Positions 18,144 through 25,554 of a stretch of DNA of 64,000 nucleotides are shown piece by piece (position 1 is the stretch's first letter; each line of letters begins with the position of its first letter). The stretch is from Sphingomonas pseudosanguinis. GTDB taxonomy: Bacteria; Pseudomonadota; Alphaproteobacteria; Sphingomonadales; Sphingomonadaceae. The notes under the pieces were generated by a model that searched no databases, was not told the DNA's origin, and saw nothing but the letters and a program-made list of their open reading frames with translations. The stretch is taken from positions 62,001 through 126,000 of the forward strand of contig NZ_JACIDH010000001.1 in assembly GCF_014196255.1 (NCBI RefSeq), given 5' to 3'. A program made the position numbers and the translations under genes.

Positions 18144-18158
18144 GCAAGGGCCGTGCCA
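18144..18158 (-). promoter_or_regulatory. Sigma-54 promoter of the transglycosylase-flhA-fliA operon
   Basis: Minus strand TGGCACGGCCCTTGC, a full match to the sigma-54 -24/-12 consensus (TGGCAC-N5-TTGC). Predicted start about 18133, leaving a 26-base leader with AAGGGCA before ATG 18107. The candidate FlbD cluster at 18267-18328 lies about 135-195 bases upstream of that start, a normal enhancer distance. Confidence 0.9.
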
Positions 18159-18185
18159 ATTCTCCGGCGGCAATGGCTCAGGAAT

Positions 18186-18228
18186 CAAAAAGCCCCGGAA
18201 ATCCGCGAGTCGGCGGCGTTCGGGGCTT
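18186..18228 (-). terminator. Intrinsic terminator of flgM-flgN
   Basis: On the minus strand AAGCCCCGAA pairs with TTCCGGGGCTT around an 18-base loop and is followed by TTTTT. It separates flgN from the sigma-54 promoter below it. Confidence 0.7.
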
Positions 18229-18266
18229 GGGTCGGCAAGGGTCTGGGGGCAGGGTGGTCGGGGTTT

Positions 18267-18328
18267 CCGGCAAAGCGGCAAGCGGTTGCCGGCCGGCAAC
18301 GGCAAGTCGGGGGCAAAGCCGGCGGCAA
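18267..18328. promoter_or_regulatory. CCGGCAA motif cluster upstream of the flhA-fliA operon (candidate FlbD enhancer)
   Basis: CCGGCAA at 18267, GCGGCAA at 18275, a perfect 16-bp palindrome GTTGCCGGCCGGCAAC at 18285-18300, ACGGCAA at 18299 and GCGGCAA at 18322. It fills the gap right after the flgN stop. Same motif as near flbD and flgB. Confidence 0.65.
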
Positions 18329-18643
18329 TCAGGCGTAGGCGCGCATCATCGGGCGATAGCCGCCACCGCCGGCATCGCCGGTCAGCGTCTGCAGCTTGCG
18401 CCGCACATTGGCCGCCATCAGGTTGACGTAGATGCGGCAGGTCTCGTTCAGGCGATTGGCCTCGTCGGCCAGTTCGCGCAGCTCGGGGCCGGCGGGGCCG
18501 GTGCCGAGCGAGGCGACATCCTCGATCGCGGCCAGCTTCTCGGTGGTGGCACGTTCCAGCGCGGCCACGTCGTTCGACTTCAGCGCCGCGATTTCACGAT
18601 GAAGGGCCTCGATGACCCGGATCAGGGCGTCACGCCGCGTCAT
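18329..18643 (-). CDS. flgN: FlgN-like flagellar export chaperone
   Basis: 104 residues, mostly helical (IRVIEALHREIAALKSNDVAALERATTEKLAAIEDVA), consistent with the FlgN chaperone that binds hook-filament junction proteins FlgK and FlgL. Sequence conservation in this family is low, so the call leans on coupling to flgM: its ATG overlaps the flgM stop by four bases. Confidence 0.75.
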   Translation of the reverse strand: MTRRDALIRVIEALHREIAALKSNDVAALERATTEKLAAIEDVASLGTGPAGPELRELADEANRLNETCRIYVNLMAANVRRKLQTLTGDAGGGGYRPMMRAYA

Positions 18644-18933
18644 TTACCATTCCAGTCGAGCTTCAGCGCGATCATCTGGTCGGCGATGGTCGCCGGCAGG
18701 ATCGGGAAATTGCCATCGGCGATCGCTTTCTTGATCGCGGCGACGCGGTCCTGGTCGACCGGCGGCTGGGCGGCCAGCGTGCGGGCCAGATTGCCCACGC
18801 CGCTCATGTCGCCCATCGTCTTGGCGGGGGTGAAACCGGTCTGGCTGTCTGCGGCGAGCGCGCTGGGACGCGACACGCCGGCGATCCGCGCGATCCTCGT
18901 TTCCCCGGCACTGAGCCTTGTTACATCGACCAT
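18640..18933 (-). CDS. flgM: Anti-sigma-28 factor FlgM
   Basis: 97 residues from ATG 18933. FlgM holds FliA inactive until it is exported through the finished hook-basal body. The C-terminal FlgM domain is visible (VDQDRVAAIKKAIADGNFPILPATIADQMIAL). An alternative in-frame ATG at 18960 (MSAKPTG) sits at the predicted transcription start of the sigma-28 promoter, so the downstream ATG is preferred for that transcript. Overlaps flgN by four bases. Confidence 0.88.
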   Translation of the reverse strand: MVDVTRLSAGETRIARIAGVSRPSALAADSQTGFTPAKTMGDMSGVGNLARTLAAQPPVDQDRVAAIKKAIADGNFPILPATIADQMIALKLDWNGK

Positions 18934-18965
18934 GTCCGCACCCGTTGGTTTCGCTGACATGGGGT

Positions 18966-18992
18966 ATAACGGCCCCGGCCGGGGAATCTTTA
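18966..18992 (-). promoter_or_regulatory. Sigma-28 (FliA) promoter of flgM-flgN
   Basis: Minus strand TAAA (18989-18992), 15-base spacer, GCCGTTAT (18966-18973). Same spacing and nearly the same -10 as both flagellin promoters. This gives FliA control over its own inhibitor. Confidence 0.83.
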
Positions 18993-19027
18993 GCGGGAAT
19001 TTACAACCTGCCCCGCGAAAACCCGCA

Positions 19028-19525
19028 TCATTCCGACCAGCCGGGCAGGGTGGCGCGACCACTGGCCAGCGCGACCGCCTGGACGGGCTGGCGCGCGGCG
19101 TCGATGCGCACGGGGAAATGCCCGCCGGGCACCGCATCCGCCATGGCAACCCCTTCTCTTGTAATGGAAAATCCGTCCGAGCCGGCTTCGATCACGACCG
19201 GATCGCCGCGCCGGATGACGGGTTCGGCCTTCACCGCGATCGCCGGCATCGCCCGCGGCGTGGCGGCCGGGCGGGGCGGGCTGAGTACGGGCACGAAGAT
19301 CCGCCATTGCGGCCCGGCGCAATTAACCACGACCGCATCATGCGCCTCGGTCCGCCAGGATAGCGAGACGGTGGCGCATTGCGCGAGCTTCAACCGTGTG
19401 TCGACCGGCGCGCGCGCGCCGCCCTCCACACCGATCGGCCGGCCGGTAAAGGCGGCGACGGCTGCGTCCAATGCGCCGATATCCTGGAAATTGGCGGCGC
19501 CCGCCAGCAACAGGGACAGGATCAT
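19028..19525 (-). CDS. flgA: Flagella basal body P-ring formation protein FlgA
   Basis: 165 residues. FlgA is the periplasmic chaperone for P-ring assembly. A short hydrophobic N-terminus (MILSLLLAGAANF) can act as a signal peptide. The C-terminal SAF-type domain has AVKAEPVIRRGDPVVIEAGSDGFSITREGVAMADAVPGG and ends in repeated GRATLPGW. The start overlaps the preceding stop by one base (TGATG). Confidence 0.88.
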   Translation of the reverse strand: MILSLLLAGAANFQDIGALDAAVAAFTGRPIGVEGGARAPVDTRLKLAQCATVSLSWRTEAHDAVVVNCAGPQWRIFVPVLSPPRPAATPRAMPAIAVKAEPVIRRGDPVVIEAGSDGFSITREGVAMADAVPGGHFPVRIDAARQPVQAVALASGRATLPGWSE

Positions 19526-20076
19526 CAGGGTCTCCGTGACGGTTCGCCGGCAAAGACGAGCGTGACCATCGCGACGCGCTGGCCGGGCTTTGCGGCGGTG
19601 GAAAGGATCAGGCGGTCGGCGGCGGCCGGACCGATCAGCGCGGCGGTCGCGCGCGCGCGATCGGCGGCGAGGACGACCGCGCTACGGCTGGCGGGATCGA
19701 CATCGGCGGCGCTGCCATCGGTGGCGCCGACGACCGACAGGCGGACGCGCGGATCGGCGAGTGCCTCCTGCGCCCAGGGGACGAACAGCGGATCGGGATC
19801 GGTCGGAATGGCCGAACCGGGGGCGAAGCGCAGCGAGGCGGCCGCGACCGGCATGGCGGGCGTCGGCTCGGGCGGCAGGCGCAGCGCCTGGTCGGCGATC
19901 GACTGGCTCGACCCGAATTGCGCGCGCAGGCCGTTGAGCAGCGCAGGGCGTCGCTCCGCCCCCGTCGCCTGGACGAGAACCAGGAAGCCGACCAGCAGCA
20001 GGGCGAGGTCGGCCAGGGTCACGAGCCAGATCGGCCGCGCGGGCGCGGCCTCCGGGAAAGGGGGATCGGTCGTCAT
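19525..20076 (-). CDS. MotB-like second stator subunit with degenerate OmpA domain
   Basis: 183 residues. One transmembrane helix near the N-terminus (about 16-36, WLVTLADLALLLVGFLVLVQ) places Asp23 like the ion-binding Asp of MotB. The C-terminal half has only a faint OmpA/MotB peptidoglycan-binding pattern (VGATDG, ADRARATAAL), and the usual NRRVEI arginine segment is missing. It overlaps the MotA-like gene by four bases. A canonical MotA/MotB pair exists at 30-31.8 kb, so this is a divergent second pair or a relative with another role. Confidence 0.7.
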   Translation of the reverse strand: MTTDPPFPEAAPARPIWLVTLADLALLLVGFLVLVQATGAERRPALLNGLRAQFGSSQSIADQALRLPPEPTPAMPVAAASLRFAPGSAIPTDPDPLFVPWAQEALADPRVRLSVVGATDGSAADVDPASRSAVVLAADRARATAALIGPAAADRLILSTAAKPGQRVAMVTLVFAGEPSRRP

Positions 20077-20771
20077 GCGACGCTGACCAGATTGGGGCCG
20101 CCCGACTTGCCAGGGCTGAGGGGCGCGCGCGTCGGACGCGGCGCCTCGCGCGCGGCGAGCAGCGCCAGCGGGGCGACCAGGCGGGTGCGCTCGAATGCCT
20201 CGATCCGCGCGGCACGGCGCAGGCGGATGGCGATCGGCTGCGCGACCAGATTGGCGAACAGCGCACCATAGAGGGTGGCGAGCAGCGCGATCGCCATCGC
20301 GCCGCCGATCCGCTGCGGATCGTTCATCGTCGCGAACATCGCGGCCAAGCCGATCAACGTGCCGACCATGCCCATGGCGGGCGCGGCCTCGGCGGCCCCC
20401 GCCCAGACATCGGCGACCGCGACATGGCGCTCGATCCGGCCCTGACGCGCCATGGCCAGCTTGCTGGTGACCGATTCCGCGCCCTCGCCATCGACGATCG
20501 CGGCGATCGCCTCGGCCAGATCGGGATCGGTGACGACCGAGCGGTCGAGCGTCAGTACGCCGTGGCGCTTGGCGATGCGCGACAGATGCGCGATCTGCTC
20601 AATCAGCGGATCGGCCGAGAAGGGGCGTCGCAACAGCACCATCAACGCCCGCATCGCGCGGCGCGCATCGCGCCACGGCGTGCGCAGCAGGGTGGCGATC
20701 AGGGTCCCGCCCAGCACGATGGCAAGCGCGGCCGGATCAAGGAACTGGTGAAGCGGTGGCAAAGCGATCAT
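20073..20771 (-). CDS. MotA/PomA-like second stator subunit, lacking the first membrane helix
   Basis: 232 residues. The strongest signature is APAMGMVGTLIGLAAMF followed by GGAMAIALLATLYGALFANLVAQPIA, the third and fourth helices of PomA/MotA. Its N-terminus (MIALPPLHQFLDPAALAIVLGGTL) aligns with the second PomA helix, so the first helix is absent. The in-frame upstream codons (R-T-W-P-A-P-C-R-V-T-R) are not hydrophobic and cannot supply it. First gene of the motA2-motB2-flgA operon. Confidence 0.78.
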   Translation of the reverse strand: MIALPPLHQFLDPAALAIVLGGTLIATLLRTPWRDARRAMRALMVLLRRPFSADPLIEQIAHLSRIAKRHGVLTLDRSVVTDPDLAEAIAAIVDGEGAESVTSKLAMARQGRIERHVAVADVWAGAAEAAPAMGMVGTLIGLAAMFATMNDPQRIGGAMAIALLATLYGALFANLVAQPIAIRLRRAARIEAFERTRLVAPLALLAAREAPRPTRAPLSPGKSGGPNLVSVA

Positions 20772-20783
20772 GCGCGTGACCCT

Positions 20784-20798
20784 GCAAGGGGCGGGCCA
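20784..20798 (-). promoter_or_regulatory. Possible sigma-54 promoter of motA2-motB2-flgA
   Basis: Minus strand TGGCCCGCCCCTTGC keeps the GG and GC dinucleotides with correct spacing. It is only 13 bases from the ATG, so transcription would begin at or next to the start codon (leaderless message). Shares the divergent gap with the flgB promoter and CCGGCAA cluster. Confidence 0.45.
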
Positions 20799-20839
20799 AG
20801 TGCGTTTGTCGGGCCGGGCCGTCTGTTGCCGTGGCCAAA

Positions 20840-20978
20840 TTCCTCCCCTGCAAGGGGAGGGGGACCATGCCTAGCATGGTGGAGGGGTGTCGCCGCTTGA
20901 GAGGAGAGTCCAACCTTACCAAGGGCGACACCCCTCCGTCAGGCCTTCGGCCTACCACCTCCCCTTGCAGGGGAGGAA
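20840..20978. repeat. Dispersed palindromic repeat, family A, copy 1
   Basis: 139-bp element with terminal inverted repeats TTCCTCCCCTGCAAGGGGAGG / CCTCCCCTTGCAGGGGAGGAA. Internal arms GGAGGGGTGTCGCC / GGCGACACCCCTCC and the conserved block CCGTCAGGCC-TTCG-GGCCT follow. Lies in the motA2/flgB divergent gap (20772-21177), between the weak sigma-54 match and the CCGGCAA cluster. Other copies are at 35.8, 44.5 and 55.8 kb. Confidence 0.9.
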
Positions 20979-21015
20979 TGCGAGACGCCGTCATCCGGGC
21001 GGACTCTGCCGCTTC

Positions 21016-21062
21016 GTTGCCGCCGGCCGGCAAGATCCGGCAATGCCTTGCCGCTTGCCGGC
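21016..21062. promoter_or_regulatory. CCGGCAA motif cluster upstream of flgB (candidate FlbD enhancer)
   Basis: GTTGCCG at 21016, CCGGCAA at 21027 and 21037, CTTGCCG at 21047 and CTTGCCGG at 21055: five copies on both strands within 47 bases. They end 43 bases before the sigma-54 promoter. Tandem AAATTCCGC copies follow nearer the promoter. Confidence 0.65.
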
Positions 21063-21105
21063 TGCCGATCCCGGCTCCCCGCCCAAATTCCGCAAATTCC
21101 GCAAT

Positions 21106-21120
21106 TGGCACGGAGGTTGC
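21106..21120 (+). promoter_or_regulatory. Sigma-54 promoter of the flgB operon
   Basis: TGGCACGGAGGTTGC, a full match to the -24/-12 consensus. Predicted start about 21132, 46 bases before the flgB ATG. Together with the enhancer cluster this puts the whole rod-hook operon under RpoN and, by inference, FlbD. Confidence 0.92.
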
Positions 21121-21177
21121 GAGACCCCGGTGACGCGATGATCCGCTCGGGGATCGGCGGGGGAAAGGAGGTTGATG

Positions 21178-21525
21178 ATGGCCGCAGAAACATTGTTCGG
21201 AATTCACGGCGCCGCGCTCGAAGTCCGGGGGCAGCGCATGGGCGTGCTGGCGTCCAACATCGCCAACGCTTCCACGCCGGGCTTCAAGGCGCGCGACATC
21301 GACTTCAAGGCGGCGCTCGCCGCCGTCGAGGGCGGGCAGCAGGACCAGGGCATCGCCAAGGCGATGAAGTACCGCATCCCGCTCCAGACCTCGCTCGACG
21401 GCAACACCGTGGAGCTGGCCGAGGAGCAGACCGCCTTCGCCGAGAACGCCGTCCAGTATCAGACGACGCTGTCGTTCCTGAACGGGCGCATCTCCACCAT
21501 CACCCGTGCGCTGAAGGGCGAATAA
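21178..21525 (+). CDS. flgB: Flagellar proximal rod protein FlgB
   Basis: 115 residues from ATG 21178; AAAGGAGG ends seven bases before it, so the tandem ATG at 21175 is too close. FlgB is a proximal rod subunit. Family motif LASNIANASTPGFKARDIDF is present near the N-terminus. First gene of an operon in which all genes to flgL follow closely. Confidence 0.95.
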   Translation: MAAETLFGIHGAALEVRGQRMGVLASNIANASTPGFKARDIDFKAALAAVEGGQQDQGIAKAMKYRIPLQTSLDGNTVELAEEQTAFAENAVQYQTTLSFLNGRISTITRALKGE

Positions 21526-21528
21526 GCG

Positions 21529-21939
21529 ATGCCGAACGGACCGCTTTCCATCTTCCAGGTTTCGGGGCGCGCCATGTCGGCGCAGCTCATCCGCATGAAC
21601 ACGACCGCGTCGAACCTGGCCAATGCCGGTGGCATCGCGGGCACCGCCGACACCGCGTACAAGACGATGAAGCCGGTGTTCCGCACCAGCTTCGACGCCG
21701 CGACCGGCCTGTCGACCGTCGATGTCGAAAAGATCGTGACTGCGGGCGAGGACCCCACCAAGCGCCACGACCCCAACAATCCGATGGCCGACAAGGACGG
21801 CAACGTCTTCGAGGCGGCGGTCGATGAAACCCGCGAGCTGGTCGACATGATGGAGACCGCGCGCACCTATCAGAACAATGTCGAAGTGATGCAGACCGCC
21901 AAGTCGCTGATCCTCGACACCCTCAAGCTGGGCCGCTGA
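21529..21939 (+). CDS. flgC: Flagellar proximal rod protein FlgC
   Basis: 136 residues. Rod protein with the N-terminal motif TTASNLANAGG and the conserved C-terminus containing ARTYQNNVEVMQTAKSLILDTLKLG. DPNNPMADKDGNVF is typical of FlgC. Three bases from flgB. Confidence 0.96.
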   Translation: MPNGPLSIFQVSGRAMSAQLIRMNTTASNLANAGGIAGTADTAYKTMKPVFRTSFDAATGLSTVDVEKIVTAGEDPTKRHDPNNPMADKDGNVFEAAVDETRELVDMMETARTYQNNVEVMQTAKSLILDTLKLGR

Positions 21940-21941
21940 TC

Positions 21942-22640
21942 ATGACCTCCACCGCGATGAATTCGACGCTGGACAGCCTGGGCATCGCGCGTGCCGGCTC
22001 GACCGCCAACAACGCCGCCGCCGCGACCTCGGCCAAGAAGTCGACCACGCTCGACCAGTCCGCCTTCCTCAAGCTGCTGACCGCGCAGCTGAAGAACCAG
22101 GACCCGTTCGCGCCGATGGACAATACCCAGATGGTCGCCCAGATGGCGCAGTTCTCCAGCGTCGCCGGCATCTCCGAGATGAACACGACGCTCGCCTCGA
22201 TTGCGACCAAGCTGAACGCGACGACCCCGGCGGACGCGATGAACTATGTCGGCAAGACCGTGCTGACCGAGGGCACCACCGCCTATGGCCGCACCAGCGG
22301 CGGGCTGGCGGGGCAGGTCGAACTCGACAATGCCGCCACCGACGTCTCGGTCACGATTTCGGATGCGCACGGCACGGTGCTCAGGACGCTGCCGCTCGGC
22401 ATGCAGAAGGCCGGCACCGCCAGCTATGACTGGGACGGCAAGACCGAGGACGGCAAGGACGCCGGCTCGGGCCCCTTCACCATCTCGGTCGGCGCGCTCG
22501 ACGGCAGCAACGTCGTCAACGCCCGCTCGCTCGTCTGGGCGCCGGTCCAGTCGGTGTCGATGCCGTCGAACGGCACCCCCGTCCTCTCCGTCGCCGGCCT
22601 CGGCCAGGTCAAGCTTTCCGCCGTCCGCTCGGTCGGCTGA
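21942..22640 (+). CDS. flgD: Flagellar hook capping/assembly protein FlgD
   Basis: 232 residues. FlgD is the scaffold cap for hook polymerisation. The N-terminal signature DQSAFLKLLTAQLKNQDPFAPMDNTQMVAQMAQFSS is clear. The C-terminal half has the FlgD Ig-like/tudor region (YDWDGKTEDGKDAGSGPFTISV). Confidence 0.96.
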   Translation: MTSTAMNSTLDSLGIARAGSTANNAAAATSAKKSTTLDQSAFLKLLTAQLKNQDPFAPMDNTQMVAQMAQFSSVAGISEMNTTLASIATKLNATTPADAMNYVGKTVLTEGTTAYGRTSGGLAGQVELDNAATDVSVTISDAHGTVLRTLPLGMQKAGTASYDWDGKTEDGKDAGSGPFTISVGALDGSNVVNARSLVWAPVQSVSMPSNGTPVLSVAGLGQVKLSAVRSVG

Positions 22641-22669
22641 TCCCCCTTTACGCACCAGGAAGATAGCCC

Positions 22670-23959
22670 ATGTCCTTCTACACCTCGCTCAGCGGCCTCC
22701 AGGCCTCGCAGACCGACATGTCGGTCATCTCGCACAACCTCGCGAATGTCGGCACCAACGGCTTCAAGAAGAGCCGCGCCGAATTCGCCGACGTGATGGC
22801 GGCGAACTTCTCGACCGATCCGTTCAAGCAGGTCGGCTCGGGCACGGTGGTCAAGGCCAACCGGCAGGAGTTCAAGGAGGGCAATTACACCAGCACCTCC
22901 AACGCGCTCGACCTCGCCATCTCGGGCGACGGCTTCTTCACGGTGCAGGCGGGGGGCACGACCGGCACGCTGAACTACACCCGCAACGGCGCGTTCCAGG
23001 TCGACACCAACAACTATGTCACCGACACGCAGGGCAACCGGCTTCAGGTGTTCCCGGTCGACAAGGACGGCAACGTCACCTCGTTCGGCAATGACGGCCT
23101 GACCAGCCTGCAGCTGCCGCCGACCAGCGGCACGCCGGTCGCGACCAAGAAGGTGACGCTGGACATCAACCTGTCGAGCACCGCCACCGCGCCGACCGGG
23201 GCGTTCGATCGCACCAACATGGGCACGTACAACAATACGACCCAGACCAAGATCTTCGACACGTCGGGCAACGCCATGACGCTGACCAACTATTATGTCC
23301 GCAAGCCGCTGCCGGTCGATTCCGAGGGCAATGCGATCCAGCCGGCGGACGGCAGCAGCGAGTGGCTGGTGTACAGCTATGTCGGCGACCAGCGCCTGAC
23401 GCGCGGCGGTTCGTCCGATCCGTTGCCGATGACGTTCAATGCGGGCGGCAACATGACCTTCCCGACCGGCGCCGTCACCTTCGACAACTTCACGCCGCGG
23501 ACCTCGGTCATCTCGCAGCCGCTGACCATGGACTATCGCGGTTCGTCGCAGTCGGGTTCGATCTTCTCGGTCAACTCGCGCACCCAGGACGGCAAGGCGG
23601 TCGGCCTGTTGTCGGGCGTGTCGGTCGGCGAGGACGGGCTGATCACCGCGTCCTTCTCGAACGGCGAGACCGCCGCACTCGGCAAGGTGGCGGTGGCGAC
23701 CTTCGTCAACATGCCGGGCCTGCGCCAGGAGGGGAACAGCTATTGGGAAGCGACCGGCATGTCGGGCGCGGCCAAGTTCGGCACCGCCAACGAGGGCGCG
23801 TACGGCGCGATCCGGTCGAGCACCATCGAGGGGTCGAACGTCGACATCACCGAAGAGCTGGTCAACCTGATCGCGGCGCAGCGCAATTTCCAGGCGAACG
23901 CCAAGGCGCTCGATACCTCGAGCCAGATCTCGCAGACCATCTTCAACATCCGCAGCTAA
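22670..23959 (+). CDS. flgE: Flagellar hook protein FlgE
   Basis: 429 residues. Hook subunit, with N-terminal SFYTSLSGLQASQTDMSVISHNLANVGTNGFKKSRAEF and C-terminal NVDITEELVNLIAAQRNFQANAKALDTSSQISQTIFNIRS. The central hook domains occupy about 150-340. AGGAAGA ribosome-binding site before the ATG; 29-base gap from flgD. Confidence 0.97.
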   Translation: MSFYTSLSGLQASQTDMSVISHNLANVGTNGFKKSRAEFADVMAANFSTDPFKQVGSGTVVKANRQEFKEGNYTSTSNALDLAISGDGFFTVQAGGTTGTLNYTRNGAFQVDTNNYVTDTQGNRLQVFPVDKDGNVTSFGNDGLTSLQLPPTSGTPVATKKVTLDINLSSTATAPTGAFDRTNMGTYNNTTQTKIFDTSGNAMTLTNYYVRKPLPVDSEGNAIQPADGSSEWLVYSYVGDQRLTRGGSSDPLPMTFNAGGNMTFPTGAVTFDNFTPRTSVISQPLTMDYRGSSQSGSIFSVNSRTQDGKAVGLLSGVSVGEDGLITASFSNGETAALGKVAVATFVNMPGLRQEGNSYWEATGMSGAAKFGTANEGAYGAIRSSTIEGSNVDITEELVNLIAAQRNFQANAKALDTSSQISQTIFNIRS

Positions 23960-23988
23960 GCGCACGGTTCGGGTAACAGGGGGCAACG

Positions 23989-24744
23989 ATGGACAAGCTG
24001 GTCTATACGGCGGCGACGGGGATGCGTTCGCACATGGCGGCGCAGTCGGCGATCGCCAACAACATGGCCAATGTCTCGACCATCGGGTTCCGTGCCGACC
24101 GCGTCGTGTTCGACCGCATCGACCTGAAGGGCGGCGGCGCGGCGTTCGAGGCGCGGATGCCCACCGCCGAGGAAGTGACCGACGCCGACCGCGCGCCGGG
24201 CACGGTGCAGCATACCGGCAACCCGCTGGACGTGGCGATCGCGACGTCCAGCGCCTGGCTGGCGGTGCAGTCGCCCGACGGGTCGGAGGCCTATACGCGG
24301 CGCGGCGACCTGGAGGTCACCGCCTCGGGCGTGTTGCAGACCGGCGACGGCTACCCGGTGATCGGCCAGAACGGCCCGATCACCGTGCCCCCCTATAACT
24401 CGCTGTCGGTCTCGCCCGACGGCACCGTGTCGATCATTCCGCTGGGCGCCGGCCCCGATACCCAGGCGCAGGTGATCGACCGCATGAAGCTGGCCGATGC
24501 GCGCGTGTCGCAGACGGTCAAGGGCCTCGACAACCTGCTGCGCGTCAAGGGCGGCGGCGCGCTACCCCAGGACATGGACGCCACCGTCCAGTCGGGCGCG
24601 CTCGAGGGATCGAACGTCAACATGGCGCAGACGCTGGTCGACATGATCGAGAACCAGCGCAGCTACGAGGTGCAGGCCAACCTCATGAAAGAGGCCAAGT
24701 CACTGGACGAGAGCAGCGCATCCCTGATGCGGCTGCCGAGCTGA
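23989..24744 (+). CDS. flgF: Flagellar rod protein FlgF
   Basis: 251 residues. Proximal rod protein with KLVYTAATGMRSHMAAQSAIANNMANVSTIGFRADR at the N-terminus and the shared rod/hook C-terminus (NVNMAQTLVDMIENQRSYEVQANLMKEAKSLDE). Distinguished from FlgG by length and lack of the FlgG-specific TNNSLDMAL segment. Confidence 0.95.
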   Translation: MDKLVYTAATGMRSHMAAQSAIANNMANVSTIGFRADRVVFDRIDLKGGGAAFEARMPTAEEVTDADRAPGTVQHTGNPLDVAIATSSAWLAVQSPDGSEAYTRRGDLEVTASGVLQTGDGYPVIGQNGPITVPPYNSLSVSPDGTVSIIPLGAGPDTQAQVIDRMKLADARVSQTVKGLDNLLRVKGGGALPQDMDATVQSGALEGSNVNMAQTLVDMIENQRSYEVQANLMKEAKSLDESSASLMRLPS

Positions 24745-24757
24745 GGATTAAGAGACC

Positions 24758-25546
24758 ATGTCTTCCGCCGCCATGCACATCGCACGCACCGGGCTCGACG
24801 CCCAGGACATGCGCATGCGGGTCATCTCGAACAACCTGGCCAACGTCAACACAACCGGGTTCAAGCGCGATCGCGCTGCGTTCGAGACGCTGGCCTATCA
24901 GACGATCACCGCGCCGGGCGCCGCCAGCTCGACCGAGAGCAAGTACGCGACCGGCCTGAACCTGGGCACCGGCGTGCGCATCCAGGGCACCGCGCGTATC
25001 AACACGCAAGGTGCGATGCAGACGACCAACAACAGCCTCGACATGGCGCTGGACGGCGAAGGCTTTTTCCAGGTGCAGATGCCGGGCGGTACGCTGGGTT
25101 ATACCCGCGCGGGCAATTTCTCGCGCTCGGCCGAGGGGCTGCTGGTCACCTCCGAGGGTTATCAGGTGATGCCGGGCATCACCGTGCCAGAGGGCGCGAC
25201 CCAGATCACCATCGGCACCGACGGCACCGTGTCGGCCACCATCCAGGGCCAGACCGCGCCGGCCGAGATTGGCCAGATCCAGATCGCGACCTTCCCCAAC
25301 CCGGCGGGCCTCCAGTCCAAGGGCGACAATTACCTGACCGAAACCGCCGCCTCGGGCGCGGTGAACATGGGTGTCGCCGGCCTGGAAGGGCGCGGCCAGA
25401 TCCGTCAGGGCATGCTCGAAGGCTCGAACGTCAATGTCGTTGAGGAACTGGTCGACATGATCGAGACGCAGCGCGCCTATGAGGTCAACTCGAAGATGAT
25501 CAAGTCGACCGACGAGATGCTCCAATACGCGAACCAGAATCTGTGA
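24758..25546 (+). CDS. flgG: Flagellar distal rod protein FlgG
   Basis: 262 residues, the standard length. Distal rod subunit. Markers are ARTGLDAQDMRMRVISNNLANVNTTGFKRDRAAFE, TNNSLDMALDGEGFFQVQMPGG and the C-terminal NVNVVEELVDMIETQRAYEVNSKMIKSTDEMLQYANQNL. Confidence 0.97.
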   Translation: MSSAAMHIARTGLDAQDMRMRVISNNLANVNTTGFKRDRAAFETLAYQTITAPGAASSTESKYATGLNLGTGVRIQGTARINTQGAMQTTNNSLDMALDGEGFFQVQMPGGTLGYTRAGNFSRSAEGLLVTSEGYQVMPGITVPEGATQITIGTDGTVSATIQGQTAPAEIGQIQIATFPNPAGLQSKGDNYLTETAASGAVNMGVAGLEGRGQIRQGMLEGSNVNVVEELVDMIETQRAYEVNSKMIKSTDEMLQYANQNL

Positions 25547-25554
25547 GCCGGACG

